From Aurantiochytrium sp. KH105 (taxonomy: Eukaryota > Sar > Bigyra > Thraustochytrida > Thraustochytriidae): DNA of 64,000 nt. The stretch covers positions 62,001 through 126,000 of the forward strand of contig BGKB01000050.1 of assembly GCA_003116975.1 (NCBI GenBank). The letters are read 5' to 3'. Shown here in pieces: positions 29,501 to 36,771 of this stretch. Each line of letters starts with the position of its first letter. Position 1 is the first letter of the stretch. The notes under the pieces are model-generated. The model did no database searches and was not told where the DNA came from. It saw only the letters and a program-made list of their open reading frames with translations. A program made the position numbers and the translations under genes.

Positions 29501-31683
29501 AAGAAGCGCATCGGCAAGCGCAAGAGAAGCTCCTTGAGGCGTTGCGATCAGAAGCTGCGGATGACGAGAGCACTGGTGAGTCGAGTAAATCATCCTCCGG
29601 AGCACTGCCCAGGAATAACACTATGCTTGAGCGCTCAGAAAAGCGTCTGCTTGCAACGAAGCAACTTGCCAAACTTTTGGGGGACATGGACAATATCGAC
29701 AACGAGATTCCACAGCGAGTCGTGCGACCCAGCATTCGCAAACGGTCTATTTTTGAGAGTATGCATAAGGTCTCGCAAGCTTGCGTCGGATCCCAGCGTG
29801 CGATTTTTAAGCTTCGGCAAGGTACTTCGTTGCTCAAGGATGAGCTTTGCAAGGAGCTCCAGGCCACAGCCGGCGCTTCTTTTGTTGGCGCTGACCCAAT
29901 CTCGGACCCGACCATGAATTCTTTCAAGACGTGGTACTCGGAAAATAAGAATGTGAGAATGAAATATCTCCAAAATCGCATGACCAAGCTCGACAATTAT
30001 CGTACTGCAATGCTCGAGCGCGGCCAGGGGCGACGTCTCATCGGTCGCGGTATCTTTGCTCCGGAAGAGGACCTCGAAGTTCCACCTGTGGACGCCGCCG
30101 CGATGCGACGAATCAAGTTGAAAAGGCTGTACGGTCTGTTTCGCCCCGAAGAGCTTGAGGCCGACGACGAAGCCATGCGTCGCGCAGAAATGCAAGGCCA
30201 GGAAGCTCTCGAACACGAATTGCAGGGACTGATGGACCAGGAGCGACGCGGAATGCGCAAAAACCTTATGCGCGAAATCGCCAGAGAGGTGCTGGAAGCG
30301 TTTCATCGCAAACATTTTGACATGGAGGAAGTAACCACATCCGTTTTGGGTTCGATTCGCTTTGCGGGAGCGGTTCGTCCGCAGGCTGTGGAACTGATTG
30401 GTCAGGCGAGGTTTGCAAATGGCTCAGGACTTGAAAATGGCGACGAGGAGTACGAGCGCGACTTGGAACGCTACGAAGCAGAGCGTGAGTGGCGCGCAAA
30501 GGAGGAGGAGCGTCGCAAGGCAGAACTGCGACTCATGCGTGCCGAAGACGAGGAGCTGAAAAAGTTTTACACGCGAGAACGCCGGGCCTTGCTTATGGCC
30601 GAGGCCGAGGCAGAGCTTAATGCACGCGCTTTGCTGGAAAGAGATGAGGATCGGGAGCGCCGTGAACATCCGTCGGGACTGTGCTGGCGGGAGCTTCGCG
30701 ATTTGGATCGTCGTGAGATGGAGCGGGAAGACTATGAATCGCGCCAGCGCTGGCAGGAGATTGAGGCACACGAAGCCGCCGAGGCACTTCGCATCCAGGA
30801 AGAGGCTAACCGCCAACTCGAGCTGCAGTTAGCTGAGGAAGAGGAACTGTGGCGAAATCTCGAAGAACGGCGTCGTGTGGCGCAGCAGGATGCGCTGGTC
30901 TCGTGCCGCGAACTGCACGAAATGGCGGAAGAGGACTTACGTAGCAGCTACTATAATCGCATCTGGGAGGAGGAGCGCCATCGTCTTGCTCGACTGCGCT
31001 GGATGGAGTCAGTCGCGTTTGCAAAGTTTGACCCCTTTTTCAAGACGTCGGCGGGCGCCTCGTCTGCGCGTCTTCATGCGAATGTAAAGGGGAACGGTGA
31101 TGGTGTTGTCGGCGACGACGATGATACCGACGAGGAGGAGAAGGAACTGACAGACTCAAACGATGCTTGTTTAGTAGATGAGCGCGCAGAAATGGACCAT
31201 GCCAGTGGCAAACGCAAAAAAAGGGACAAAAAGGGAAGAGAAAAGTTGGACGCCCCCACAATTCCATCGCGGAGGGACCGGCACGAAACGTTTCGTGTGG
31301 CGAATCGAATCAAGTTTCTTGCACCACTTTCGAATAGATACCAGCAGATGATTGGTATTCCTGCAAGCTGTAGGACAAGTGATACATACACGCGCAAGTT
31401 CCGGTCTCTACGCAAGCTCAAAAAACAGCAACACGATCTTCACCAATCACACTATTCGCAAGAAGAACCATCAATTGATACGGACGGCAGTCCTAGCAAG
31501 CCATCGTTTGAGTCCGCCATGCAGCATGAAATTGAAGCCGAGCTCGCTGCTCAGCGTGGTCGAATGAGAGCGGCCAAGAGAGCGGCACGCGCAGCCATCG
31601 AGCTGCAGAGACAGCAGGCTCTGGAGGCCGCAGGTAAGATCGTGCGTCCGTCTATTGCTGTAAAAGGTGCTCCGGCCTGGTAA
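26506..31683 (+). CDS. Giant coiled-coil protein with a five-copy W/FL motif
   Basis: This single exon encodes 1725 residues from the ATG at 26506. Near the N terminus is a Lys run (KKSKKKKKNNMKK). Five segments with the pattern W-[WYF]-x(5-8)-R-x2-[FY]-L-x3 occur near residues 396, 499, 559, 739 and 1136, for example LLKWWLSPANESRRRRFL and FRTWYFSSDATIGRQQFL. Residues ~860-1010 and ~1250-1510 are charged coiled coil or single alpha-helix, rich in Glu and Arg. Acidic spacers with Ser/Asp lie between. No membrane segment, catalytic motif or known domain is recognised. The composition suggests a cytoskeletal, centrosomal or flagellar scaffold, but that is inference. Confidence that it is a gene is high. 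Confidence 0.88.
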   Translation: MAGRREDSRGLGQEWRGWDLDDTDEHVVPTAESHAKNADAEKNHADTHHKKSKKKKKNNMKKDNIAAKKLPNYNVDVTDQLVIDDEKGIVITQADIDAALQELGLEEGIIASVEVDPRDAQRSRDLATPSHERTRRPFLRRGLLERRNRVNAEASQAKRKYLDQQVLQKDEKHIVYTRRTLADVKTRMPFHSDCAYGRGSALPIGFADQALIKALQERALAGDRKARRMLRRIFGPSGDDDSDGESASAESEGEAGNSELKASEVDDAFEVLDIDLPRPSGHQNSPSRAGSPHSRGGPTSPLSRSPSRLPAPVARADALTYRNDEGTKAMAVTCTPRSEYNSDDSLSDKDDPYANDEARRRRKRKKRKRSLAGSSANNTPRGGSSSDKKRHQVTMEEALSWFDDFELNSDDRFLVAAEQAGWRAWLLAEEKRELEEWLALSEDVPDPEKTAPSLLRLEMRLASSFAPLWLKDGTNDQADTEIAFPPPLPSERAVEWPSGLLKWWLSPANESRRRRFLDVEARHACVSDFVRTQAEKYEIGAVEPADADSSDRETRQRWRDFRTWYFSSDATIGRQQFLTAEVNRLAQAWETEWAKWVRFAHDRQLLDAATKALLGDKPLRWALVSAFVDDLTPVTEELVSRETWGESLTWANMSEEERRTEANVALYDQIVRSIAESENILPQAKRHARHSENPNHDVDTSPEDVNSESDPDESSDDDSFLSDGDEDDDMGPERLNEEHMEIFMMWFPGNAQVRGNFLRREIQCAAADFVRDRPLFAGAISNNVSDPSTEKETDVLRRKMSVSAGVWSDKRMGEQRNSILSEASALQELRDALSNSGKFSVLDVDEGDGAFPSDLESATESELDEATSFKDTTKGSLEDSISCRRQDLDDAKRDLEEARRLYEEICNKCDASEAARLARVGQEFDEASDNVRRRSVRKARRVSRILDVHERLVKLEALQEECDAEVDVLRLEHRASTVAERHSIAVIRRMCELHMKTVEEAHRQAQEKLLEALRSEAADDESTGESSKSSSGALPRNNTMLERSEKRLLATKQLAKLLGDMDNIDNEIPQRVVRPSIRKRSIFESMHKVSQACVGSQRAIFKLRQGTSLLKDELCKELQATAGASFVGADPISDPTMNSFKTWYSENKNVRMKYLQNRMTKLDNYRTAMLERGQGRRLIGRGIFAPEEDLEVPPVDAAAMRRIKLKRLYGLFRPEELEADDEAMRRAEMQGQEALEHELQGLMDQERRGMRKNLMREIAREVLEAFHRKHFDMEEVTTSVLGSIRFAGAVRPQAVELIGQARFANGSGLENGDEEYERDLERYEAEREWRAKEEERRKAELRLMRAEDEELKKFYTRERRALLMAEAEAELNARALLERDEDRERREHPSGLCWRELRDLDRREMEREDYESRQRWQEIEAHEAAEALRIQEEANRQLELQLAEEEELWRNLEERRRVAQQDALVSCRELHEMAEEDLRSSYYNRIWEEERHRLARLRWMESVAFAKFDPFFKTSAGASSARLHANVKGNGDGVVGDDDDTDEEEKELTDSNDACLVDERAEMDHASGKRKKRDKKGREKLDAPTIPSRRDRHETFRVANRIKFLAPLSNRYQQMIGIPASCRTSDTYTRKFRSLRKLKKQQHDLHQSHYSQEEPSIDTDGSPSKPSFESAMQHEIEAELAAQRGRMRAAKRAARAAIELQRQQALEAAGKIVRPSIAVKGAPAW

Positions 31684-32095
31684 AATTCATTCCTTTTCTC
31701 ATGTGAACATGATGCCAAAAAGGATCAGACATGGGTCTTGTTTCGAAAAGCAACGTGAAAAAATAATAATAGAATAGGCCCACGCCGTGCATGAATGAAT
31801 GAATGAATAAATGCCAATGTGATTGCTAATTAGGCCTATCGCCGCTCAAAGGGAGTCTTGGCGATCTTTTGTCAGACCAGGCTTGGCATGAGTGGCTAAC
31901 TTGATAACGAAAGAACTTATTGGTGCGTGCTTTAATTTGCTTGGAAAAAATGAAGGCGACTACAGGAGAAGGCTTGCCGTTCGTAAACAGTTGACAAAGC
32001 AGAACGCTCTTTTCCGTTTCCTTTCCCTTCATCTTTTCGTTTCTTTTTTCCTTCTTTCATGGGGTGGAAGGTCCTGCTTTTTGCGCGCAAAGCAA
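31684..32095. other. Convergent 3' region
   Basis: It is A/T-rich relative to its neighbours, with a GAATGAAT run ending in AATAAA at 31806-31811 (candidate poly(A) signal for the upstream gene) and a TAGGCCTA palindrome near 31832. No gene is seen. Confidence 0.45.
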
Positions 32096-33247
32096 TCATT
32101 CGGCAGCCCGCTCCTTTTCTTTACGCTCGGCCTCGAGGGTACCGGCAGCCTGAACTCGGAGCTCAGCCCCAGGCCATAGTCCAGCACTTTGCAGAGTCTT
32201 GTCGTAAAGTCCATCGAGCTCCATGACATGCGGCGGATACAAGGTTGCATTAACGAGCTCCCAAGCGCCAGATTCCAACTTGCGCGGAATGAGGCTGCTG
32301 TGCTCTGCGCCAAGCCACATGATAATGCCCTTGACAACATCGTCTGCATTGAAGCGGCGCTCGACAACATTCTCTCCAAAATAGACGCGAACGCGGGTGG
32401 TTCCCGCGATACCAACTTCAGGCTCCACTGGGACGCTCGAGACATACTCTAGTCTTCGCTCTGCTTCCTCAGCGTTGGCACTGTTGCGAGAGTCCTCAAT
32501 CGCTTCCATGAATGCGGCACGGTCTTGCGCCATAGTATACATGGACGAGTTCTGCGTGTTCTCGAGCGCCCCCTTGGCGAGCCAAAGCCGGGCGGGATCC
32601 TCGGCGCCGCGCAGCACAAGCCAGTCCCCGGTCTGCACAAAGCCAACCAGTTTGAGAAGGTCAATGCCCGCGTTTCCAGCAGTACCCACGGTAGCCATGA
32701 AGCGCCGATTCGTCAGCTTGACTTCGCGGTACTTGCGCACGCCCGGGTTCTCGATGATGGTCTTGATCATGTACACGAGCTGATCGACAGCTCTGGGAAA
32801 GTTGGCGAGTTCACCGCAAATGACTTCCAAACGCGTCTCGAAGGAGCGCGGCGAGGTCGGCCGGGCAGCAGGCGCATTGTGTTCTTGTCGTCCGCTGCCA
32901 GAGCGTGCACGGCCCATGGCGGTCCTGATTTGACTCAGAGGGTTCCTCGCGGCGTGCCTTGCCTGGCGCGCCTCTGCGGCTGCAGCGCGAACTTCTCTTG
33001 CCGACGGTGCCGCAGGTGGTGGTGCCGGCGTTGACCTTTCTGTCTCTGAGGACGAAGAAGGTGCTGCGAGGAGCACGGCGACCGCTGCGTCGACGTTCCC
33101 GTCGCTCTCCCGGAGCGCGGAGAGCGCGGGACTCGCCTCAAAGCCCATCTGCACGAGGCGGTCCACCTTGGCCTGCTCCGAGGCGCTCGCCACGCGGAGG
33201 TCTCCGTGCTCGCTCCCGCTCAGCCGCTTCCACAGCGCGTTCATCAT
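32096..33247 (-). CDS. UBA-PUB-UBX protein, probable p97/Cdc48 adaptor
   Basis: The start is placed at the ATG at 33247 (MMNALWKRLSG), giving 383 residues. The frame continues upstream as a WSWSWSWS run coded by the ACGACC repeat and is unlikely to be translated. Residues ~23-60 form a UBA domain (VDRLVQMGFEASPALSALRE). An Ala/Arg-rich linker follows. Residues ~145-245 match the PUB domain (LEVICGELANFP, then NPGVRKYREVKLTNRRF, then LLKLVGFVQ). The C-terminal ~85 residues form a UBX/ubiquitin-like fold (TRVRVYFGENVVERRFNADD, and ending GLWPGAELRVQ). Such proteins link the AAA ATPase p97/Cdc48 to ubiquitylated clients; PUB binds the p97 tail and UBX its N domain. UBA together with PUB and UBX in one chain is like UBXN6-related proteins with an added UBA. 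Confidence 0.82.
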   Translation of the reverse strand: MMNALWKRLSGSEHGDLRVASASEQAKVDRLVQMGFEASPALSALRESDGNVDAAVAVLLAAPSSSSETERSTPAPPPAAPSAREVRAAAAEARQARHAARNPLSQIRTAMGRARSGSGRQEHNAPAARPTSPRSFETRLEVICGELANFPRAVDQLVYMIKTIIENPGVRKYREVKLTNRRFMATVGTAGNAGIDLLKLVGFVQTGDWLVLRGAEDPARLWLAKGALENTQNSSMYTMAQDRAAFMEAIEDSRNSANAEEAERRLEYVSSVPVEPEVGIAGTTRVRVYFGENVVERRFNADDVVKGIIMWLGAEHSSLIPRKLESGAWELVNATLYPPHVMELDGLYDKTLQSAGLWPGAELRVQAAGTLEAERKEKERAAE

Positions 33248-33294
33248 CCTCGCCTCCTCGGCCGGCCTCTCCCCTGCCTCAATCGGCCTCGGGC

Positions 33295-33296
<2 letters not shown>

Positions 33297-33327
<31 letters not shown>

Positions 33328-33345
33328 TGCACGACCACGACCACG
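33297..33345. repeat. Tandem ACGACC hexamers
   Basis: Roughly eight CGACCA/ACGACC hexamers interrupted by two GTGCAC elements, in the leader of the UBX protein gene. Confidence 0.9.
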
Positions 33346-33718
33346 TGCACGTGCCGCGCGCGCAACTCAAATGTCTCGGGCCTCGGCGCGGACCCGACCG
33401 AGGCAGGCGGCGCTCGCGGCTTCGCGCGGGGGAGGAGGGGCGGGCGGGGCGGGGCGACGGCCTCGCGCTGTGCGGCGGCTGCGCTCCGTGCCGGCGCGTC
33501 GGCCTCGGTCGCGGGTGTCGGTCGCGGGTGTCGGGCCTCTCGCGCTGCGCTCGGTCGCTCGATCGGGGTTTGCTTGTTCGTCACCGGCGGCGGGCGAACT
33601 TCGAACGAACTGTGAACTCGAGTCGGTCGGGTCGGCCTTTTCATTTCCGCGGATAACGCACTTGCGCTGGCGCGCTGACACTGGATTATAAACTCTATAC
33701 GAACATTCGCGAAGGTCT

Positions 33719-33719
33719 C

Positions 33720-33767
<48 letters not shown>

Positions 33768-33769
33768 TC
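33719..33769. repeat. Microsatellite (CTTT)n
   Basis: About twelve uninterrupted CTTT units in noncoding DNA. Confidence 0.95.
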
Positions 33770-33975
33770 CTATTCTTTCTGAGGCCTGGCTCCGAGGCTG
33801 AAGGGGAAGAAGCTGTTGCTCGAATGGTGGGAGATATTATCGTCGGCTGCATGGATGGAAAAAGACACCTTATCGCGTCACCGATGAGGTTGGAAGATTT
33901 GACATGGGATGATGAATGGGGTTTATAAATCTATAAAATAGGAAAGCAAAGACGGGTCGCATCCATCTTTACTTT

Positions 33976-35124
33976 TTAGTGCGCTTTGGTTTTGACGATG
34001 TCCTGCTCGCCCTCAAACAAGTGCTCCGCGTACTTGCGGTCATCTTGGCGAAGCGTGCCGAACATCCAGTCCCAAAGAACCATGGTGGCGCCATAGTTGA
34101 GATGAAAGAACTCGTGGTGATTGTCATGGAATGACGTGGAAGGAACCCAAGGAAGGTCGCCGTCAAAGTCGACGCCTGAATGGTCGATCTGGCTGTGGTA
34201 AGCGATAAAGATCGCAGCGCTTAGAAATGACATGAGATGGACCGGAAAGACGGCACAATAACCGATTCCCGCCGTTTGATAAGTCATGTACTCGAGAGGG
34301 TGCATAGCGTAGGCTCCAAAGGCCGTTGGCTGCTTGTACCGATGATGCCACTTGTGAATATACTTGTAAATTCTCTTGTGGTGAATCGAACGGTGGATCC
34401 AGTAGCTGCAAAACTCGATCCACATGTAAACCATGGCGCAGTCCCTCAGATAGTGCCCGAGTCCGCTTGTTCCCGAGGTATAGTAAATCTTGAGAAAGGG
34501 CCAATTTTGATGCCACAAGAAAAGACCCGTCCCCAGGACACCCGAAAGGAAACCATTGAAGCAACCGCTCAGCATCTCTTCGCGCAAAAGTACCTCGCTT
34601 GGAAACTTTTTCGGTTGACACTTCCATAGTTTGGCCTCGTGGCGTCTCTTCTCGTAAAACTCCCGATGAATACTGCTCGCACTTAAATAGTAGAGTAAAA
34701 GTGTACAAGTACCAGATGTGAGCAGGCACAATATGACAAAGCCTGGATCCGCGCACAGCTCTTGAACATAAGCCGAAGTGTGGCCATAGTAGATGGCAGC
34801 GTTTGCATCCTTCAAAAGCAATGCGCGGCCTTCCCCGGTCGTAGCGTTGACCGCCGTCGCGACCGCCGCTGCAAACACGCTTTCATCTCCTCTATGCTTG
34901 ACCGCATGGTACGATTTGAGGGCCATCATCACGCCGAGTGCTCCGACAAGCATGACTGCTCCCGATCCCGCCGCGGCTGCGACAGCTGAGAGCGCCACGA
35001 ATCGCAGGTATTTGGTCCCAAGCCCTAGCGCATCCACCTTGCCCTCGCGGTACCAAAAGAACTTGGACGAGGCCGGGTACACGCGTTCATGGACGCCGCG
35101 CAGCCCGCGTCCCAGACTCTCCAT
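33976..35124 (-). CDS. Sterol desaturase/fatty acid hydroxylase superfamily di-iron enzyme
   Basis: The ATG at 35124 (MESLGRGLRGV) gives 382 residues; the frame extends to 35166 only with a TTG. Three to four membrane segments are visible (VALSAVAAAAGSGAVMLVGA, FVILCLLTSGTCTLLLYYL and others). The histidine boxes of the family are HRSIHH, HKWHH and HDNHHEFFHLNYG, which bind the di-iron centre. A PTAFGAYAMHPLEY block follows the second box, as in lathosterol oxidase, C4-methylsterol oxidase and related hydroxylases. The product should be an ER membrane enzyme that uses O2 and reductant to oxidise a lipid. Whether the substrate is a sterol or a fatty acyl chain cannot be told. It is divergent from the DPH6-like gene. 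Confidence 0.88.
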   Translation of the reverse strand: MESLGRGLRGVHERVYPASSKFFWYREGKVDALGLGTKYLRFVALSAVAAAAGSGAVMLVGALGVMMALKSYHAVKHRGDESVFAAAVATAVNATTGEGRALLLKDANAAIYYGHTSAYVQELCADPGFVILCLLTSGTCTLLLYYLSASSIHREFYEKRRHEAKLWKCQPKKFPSEVLLREEMLSGCFNGFLSGVLGTGLFLWHQNWPFLKIYYTSGTSGLGHYLRDCAMVYMWIEFCSYWIHRSIHHKRIYKYIHKWHHRYKQPTAFGAYAMHPLEYMTYQTAGIGYCAVFPVHLMSFLSAAIFIAYHSQIDHSGVDFDGDLPWVPSTSFHDNHHEFFHLNYGATMVLWDWMFGTLRQDDRKYAEHLFEGEQDIVKTKAH

Positions 35125-35667
35125 GCTCAGCTCAGCCCAGTTCTCCACCCGCTCTTCACCTCGCAAGGCCCACTCGTCGCGGCGGCACAGCCGCGTCTCG
35201 AAAAAGATCCCCCGAGTTGGGACGGGTCGCGCGTCAAAGATGACCTACCTCTGGGCCCAGCGCTGCAACCCAACCCAACCCACCCCAACAAAACTCGCGC
35301 TCGCGCGTGCAGCGCAGCCGGCCCCACGATGCAGGTCTGCGGCGGCGGCGGCGGCGGCGGCTCGGCCTCGCGACGCGGCGCGAGGCGCCCGGTGCGCAGC
35401 GTCGCTCGGCGTCGCGGCGGTCTGCGATCGTCCGACGATGCGGCGCCTGCTTGCGGCATCGAGCAGCGCCGGACATATCATATCTTTGGCGAAGATTGCT
35501 CTGCACACATACCGCCATCCCGCGCGAGCTTCAGTGGCGCGAGCTTCGGCCGCGCGCGAGCTGCGCGGGCGCGCGGGCGCTCGCTCGCCCTCGACGTCCG
35601 CGCCGGAGACGGCGCCGGCGGCGAGGACTGCTTGGTTTCGACGGCGAGGTCGAGGACGAGGTCGAGG
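35125..35667. other. Divergent promoter region
   Basis: This 540-base, very GC-rich spacer lies between the di-iron enzyme and the DPH6-like gene. It has GGC runs near 35340-35360. The frame that runs through it ahead of the DPH6-like ATG has no domain and biased GC codons, so I treat it as leader. Confidence 0.4.
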
Positions 35668-36483
35668 ATGGCGACGGCGACGACAACCGCGCCGGCGACG
35701 GGAGCAGCAGCCACCGGCGCCGCGCAAGGCAGGACGAAGAAGGCCGCGGTGTCGTTCACGGGAGGTAAAGATTGCCACCTGGCGCTGGCGAGGGCGAGGG
35801 AGAGAGAAGATCTCGAGGTCGTCGGCCTGGTCTGTTTCCATCCGCCGGGCGAGCCCCAATTCAAGGCGCACCCTGTGGAGATCCAAAGCCAGCAGGCAGA
35901 GGCGCTCGGCTTGCCGCTGTGGATGAAGGTCGTGGACGCTGCGCAGCATGAAGGCAGCTTTCGAGAGGCGTACGGCGCGGCCATGTCCGCATTGCGCGCA
36001 GAGCACGGTGTCGAGGTGATTGTCACGGGCGACATTGACCTCGTTGGGTCGAGCACGACGAACTTTATCGACGACGTTTGTAAGCTGACGGCTTGCGGGC
36101 TCTCTTGCTGGCTGCCTCTGTGGCAGATTTCGCGTCGGGCGGCGCTGGACGAGATGCTGGCGCGAGGCTTCGACATCCGATTCAGCTGCGTCAAATCGCC
36201 GTTCTTCGATGAGACATGGATCGGTCGCAGGGTCGACGCCGCGTCGCTAGCCGAGATGACTGCCATGGAGGCGGACGGGCTCGATCTTTGCGGCGAAAAT
36301 GGAGAGTACCATACTGTTGTGCTCGATGCTGGCATATCCCTGTACAAGACGAGTCGGCTTCTGCCAACGGAGGAGCATCTTGTTCCCGAAGAACTCGAGG
36401 GATCTGCGGGACAGAGCAAAGATCAGCGATGGTGGGTCGTTCAGACCGGCGGAGTTTCTCCGTATACGCTTTGCGCGCGATGA
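35668..36483 (+). CDS. DPH6-like ATP pyrophosphatase (diphthine-ammonia ligase family)
   Basis: The start at 35668 (MATATTTAPATG) gives 271 residues; an in-frame upstream ATG at 35089 would add an unlikely GC-rich leader. The PP-loop SFTGGKDCHLAL near residue 28 binds ATP. The family core continues with VVGLVCFHPPG, HPVEIQSQQAEALGLPLW, VTGDIDLVGSS, LPLWQISRRAALDEMLARGF and GENGEYHTVVLDAG. These blocks match the DPH6/MJ0570 family, which amidates diphthine on elongation factor 2 in the last step of diphthamide synthesis. Eukaryotic DPH6 often carries extra C-terminal RidA-like domains; this protein has only the ATPase part. A paralogous role is possible, since the GGKD loop and the surrounding spacing differ somewhat from yeast DPH6. 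Confidence 0.82.
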   Translation: MATATTTAPATGAAATGAAQGRTKKAAVSFTGGKDCHLALARAREREDLEVVGLVCFHPPGEPQFKAHPVEIQSQQAEALGLPLWMKVVDAAQHEGSFREAYGAAMSALRAEHGVEVIVTGDIDLVGSSTTNFIDDVCKLTACGLSCWLPLWQISRRAALDEMLARGFDIRFSCVKSPFFDETWIGRRVDAASLAEMTAMEADGLDLCGENGEYHTVVLDAGISLYKTSRLLPTEEHLVPEELEGSAGQSKDQRWWVVQTGGVSPYTLCAR

Positions 36484-36771
36484 CTGTGCCCATTCTCGCT
36501 TACCTAAAAGATGATCTTATTTTACGTTGTGTCGCGGAGAGAGAGAGGGAGGGAGAGCTCTTGTCTCGCCAGGCTCGTGTTTTTTTCAGATGCTGATGCT
36601 AGAAAGTCTTGAAATGCGGCGAAAGAGAGCGGGCTTAATACAATCGAAACGAGACATCGTTCAGTCAAGACAAGGATGAGTACTCTTCTCACTCATGTCT
36701 TTCCGTAGAACTCCCTCTCACCACTGATGCACCCTCTTTTGAGGCGTCGCGTAAGGCCTATGATCGTCTCT

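Larger units (their letters stand above)
33248..33975. other. Intergenic region with two simple repeats
   Basis: It holds the leader and promoter of the UBX protein gene, including the ACGACC array (33297-33345), GC-rich sequence, and a CTTT array (33719-33769) farther right. No gene is supported. Confidence 0.4.

Noticed and set aside
33248-33370. WSWSWSWS N-terminal extension of the UBX protein
   Set aside because: It is a translation of the ACGACC repeat; the ATG at 33247 precedes the UBA domain by a normal distance.
35089-35667. Upstream extension of the DPH6-like frame
   Set aside because: GC-driven sequence overlapping the divergent gene start, while the ATG at 35668 lies just before the PP-loop.
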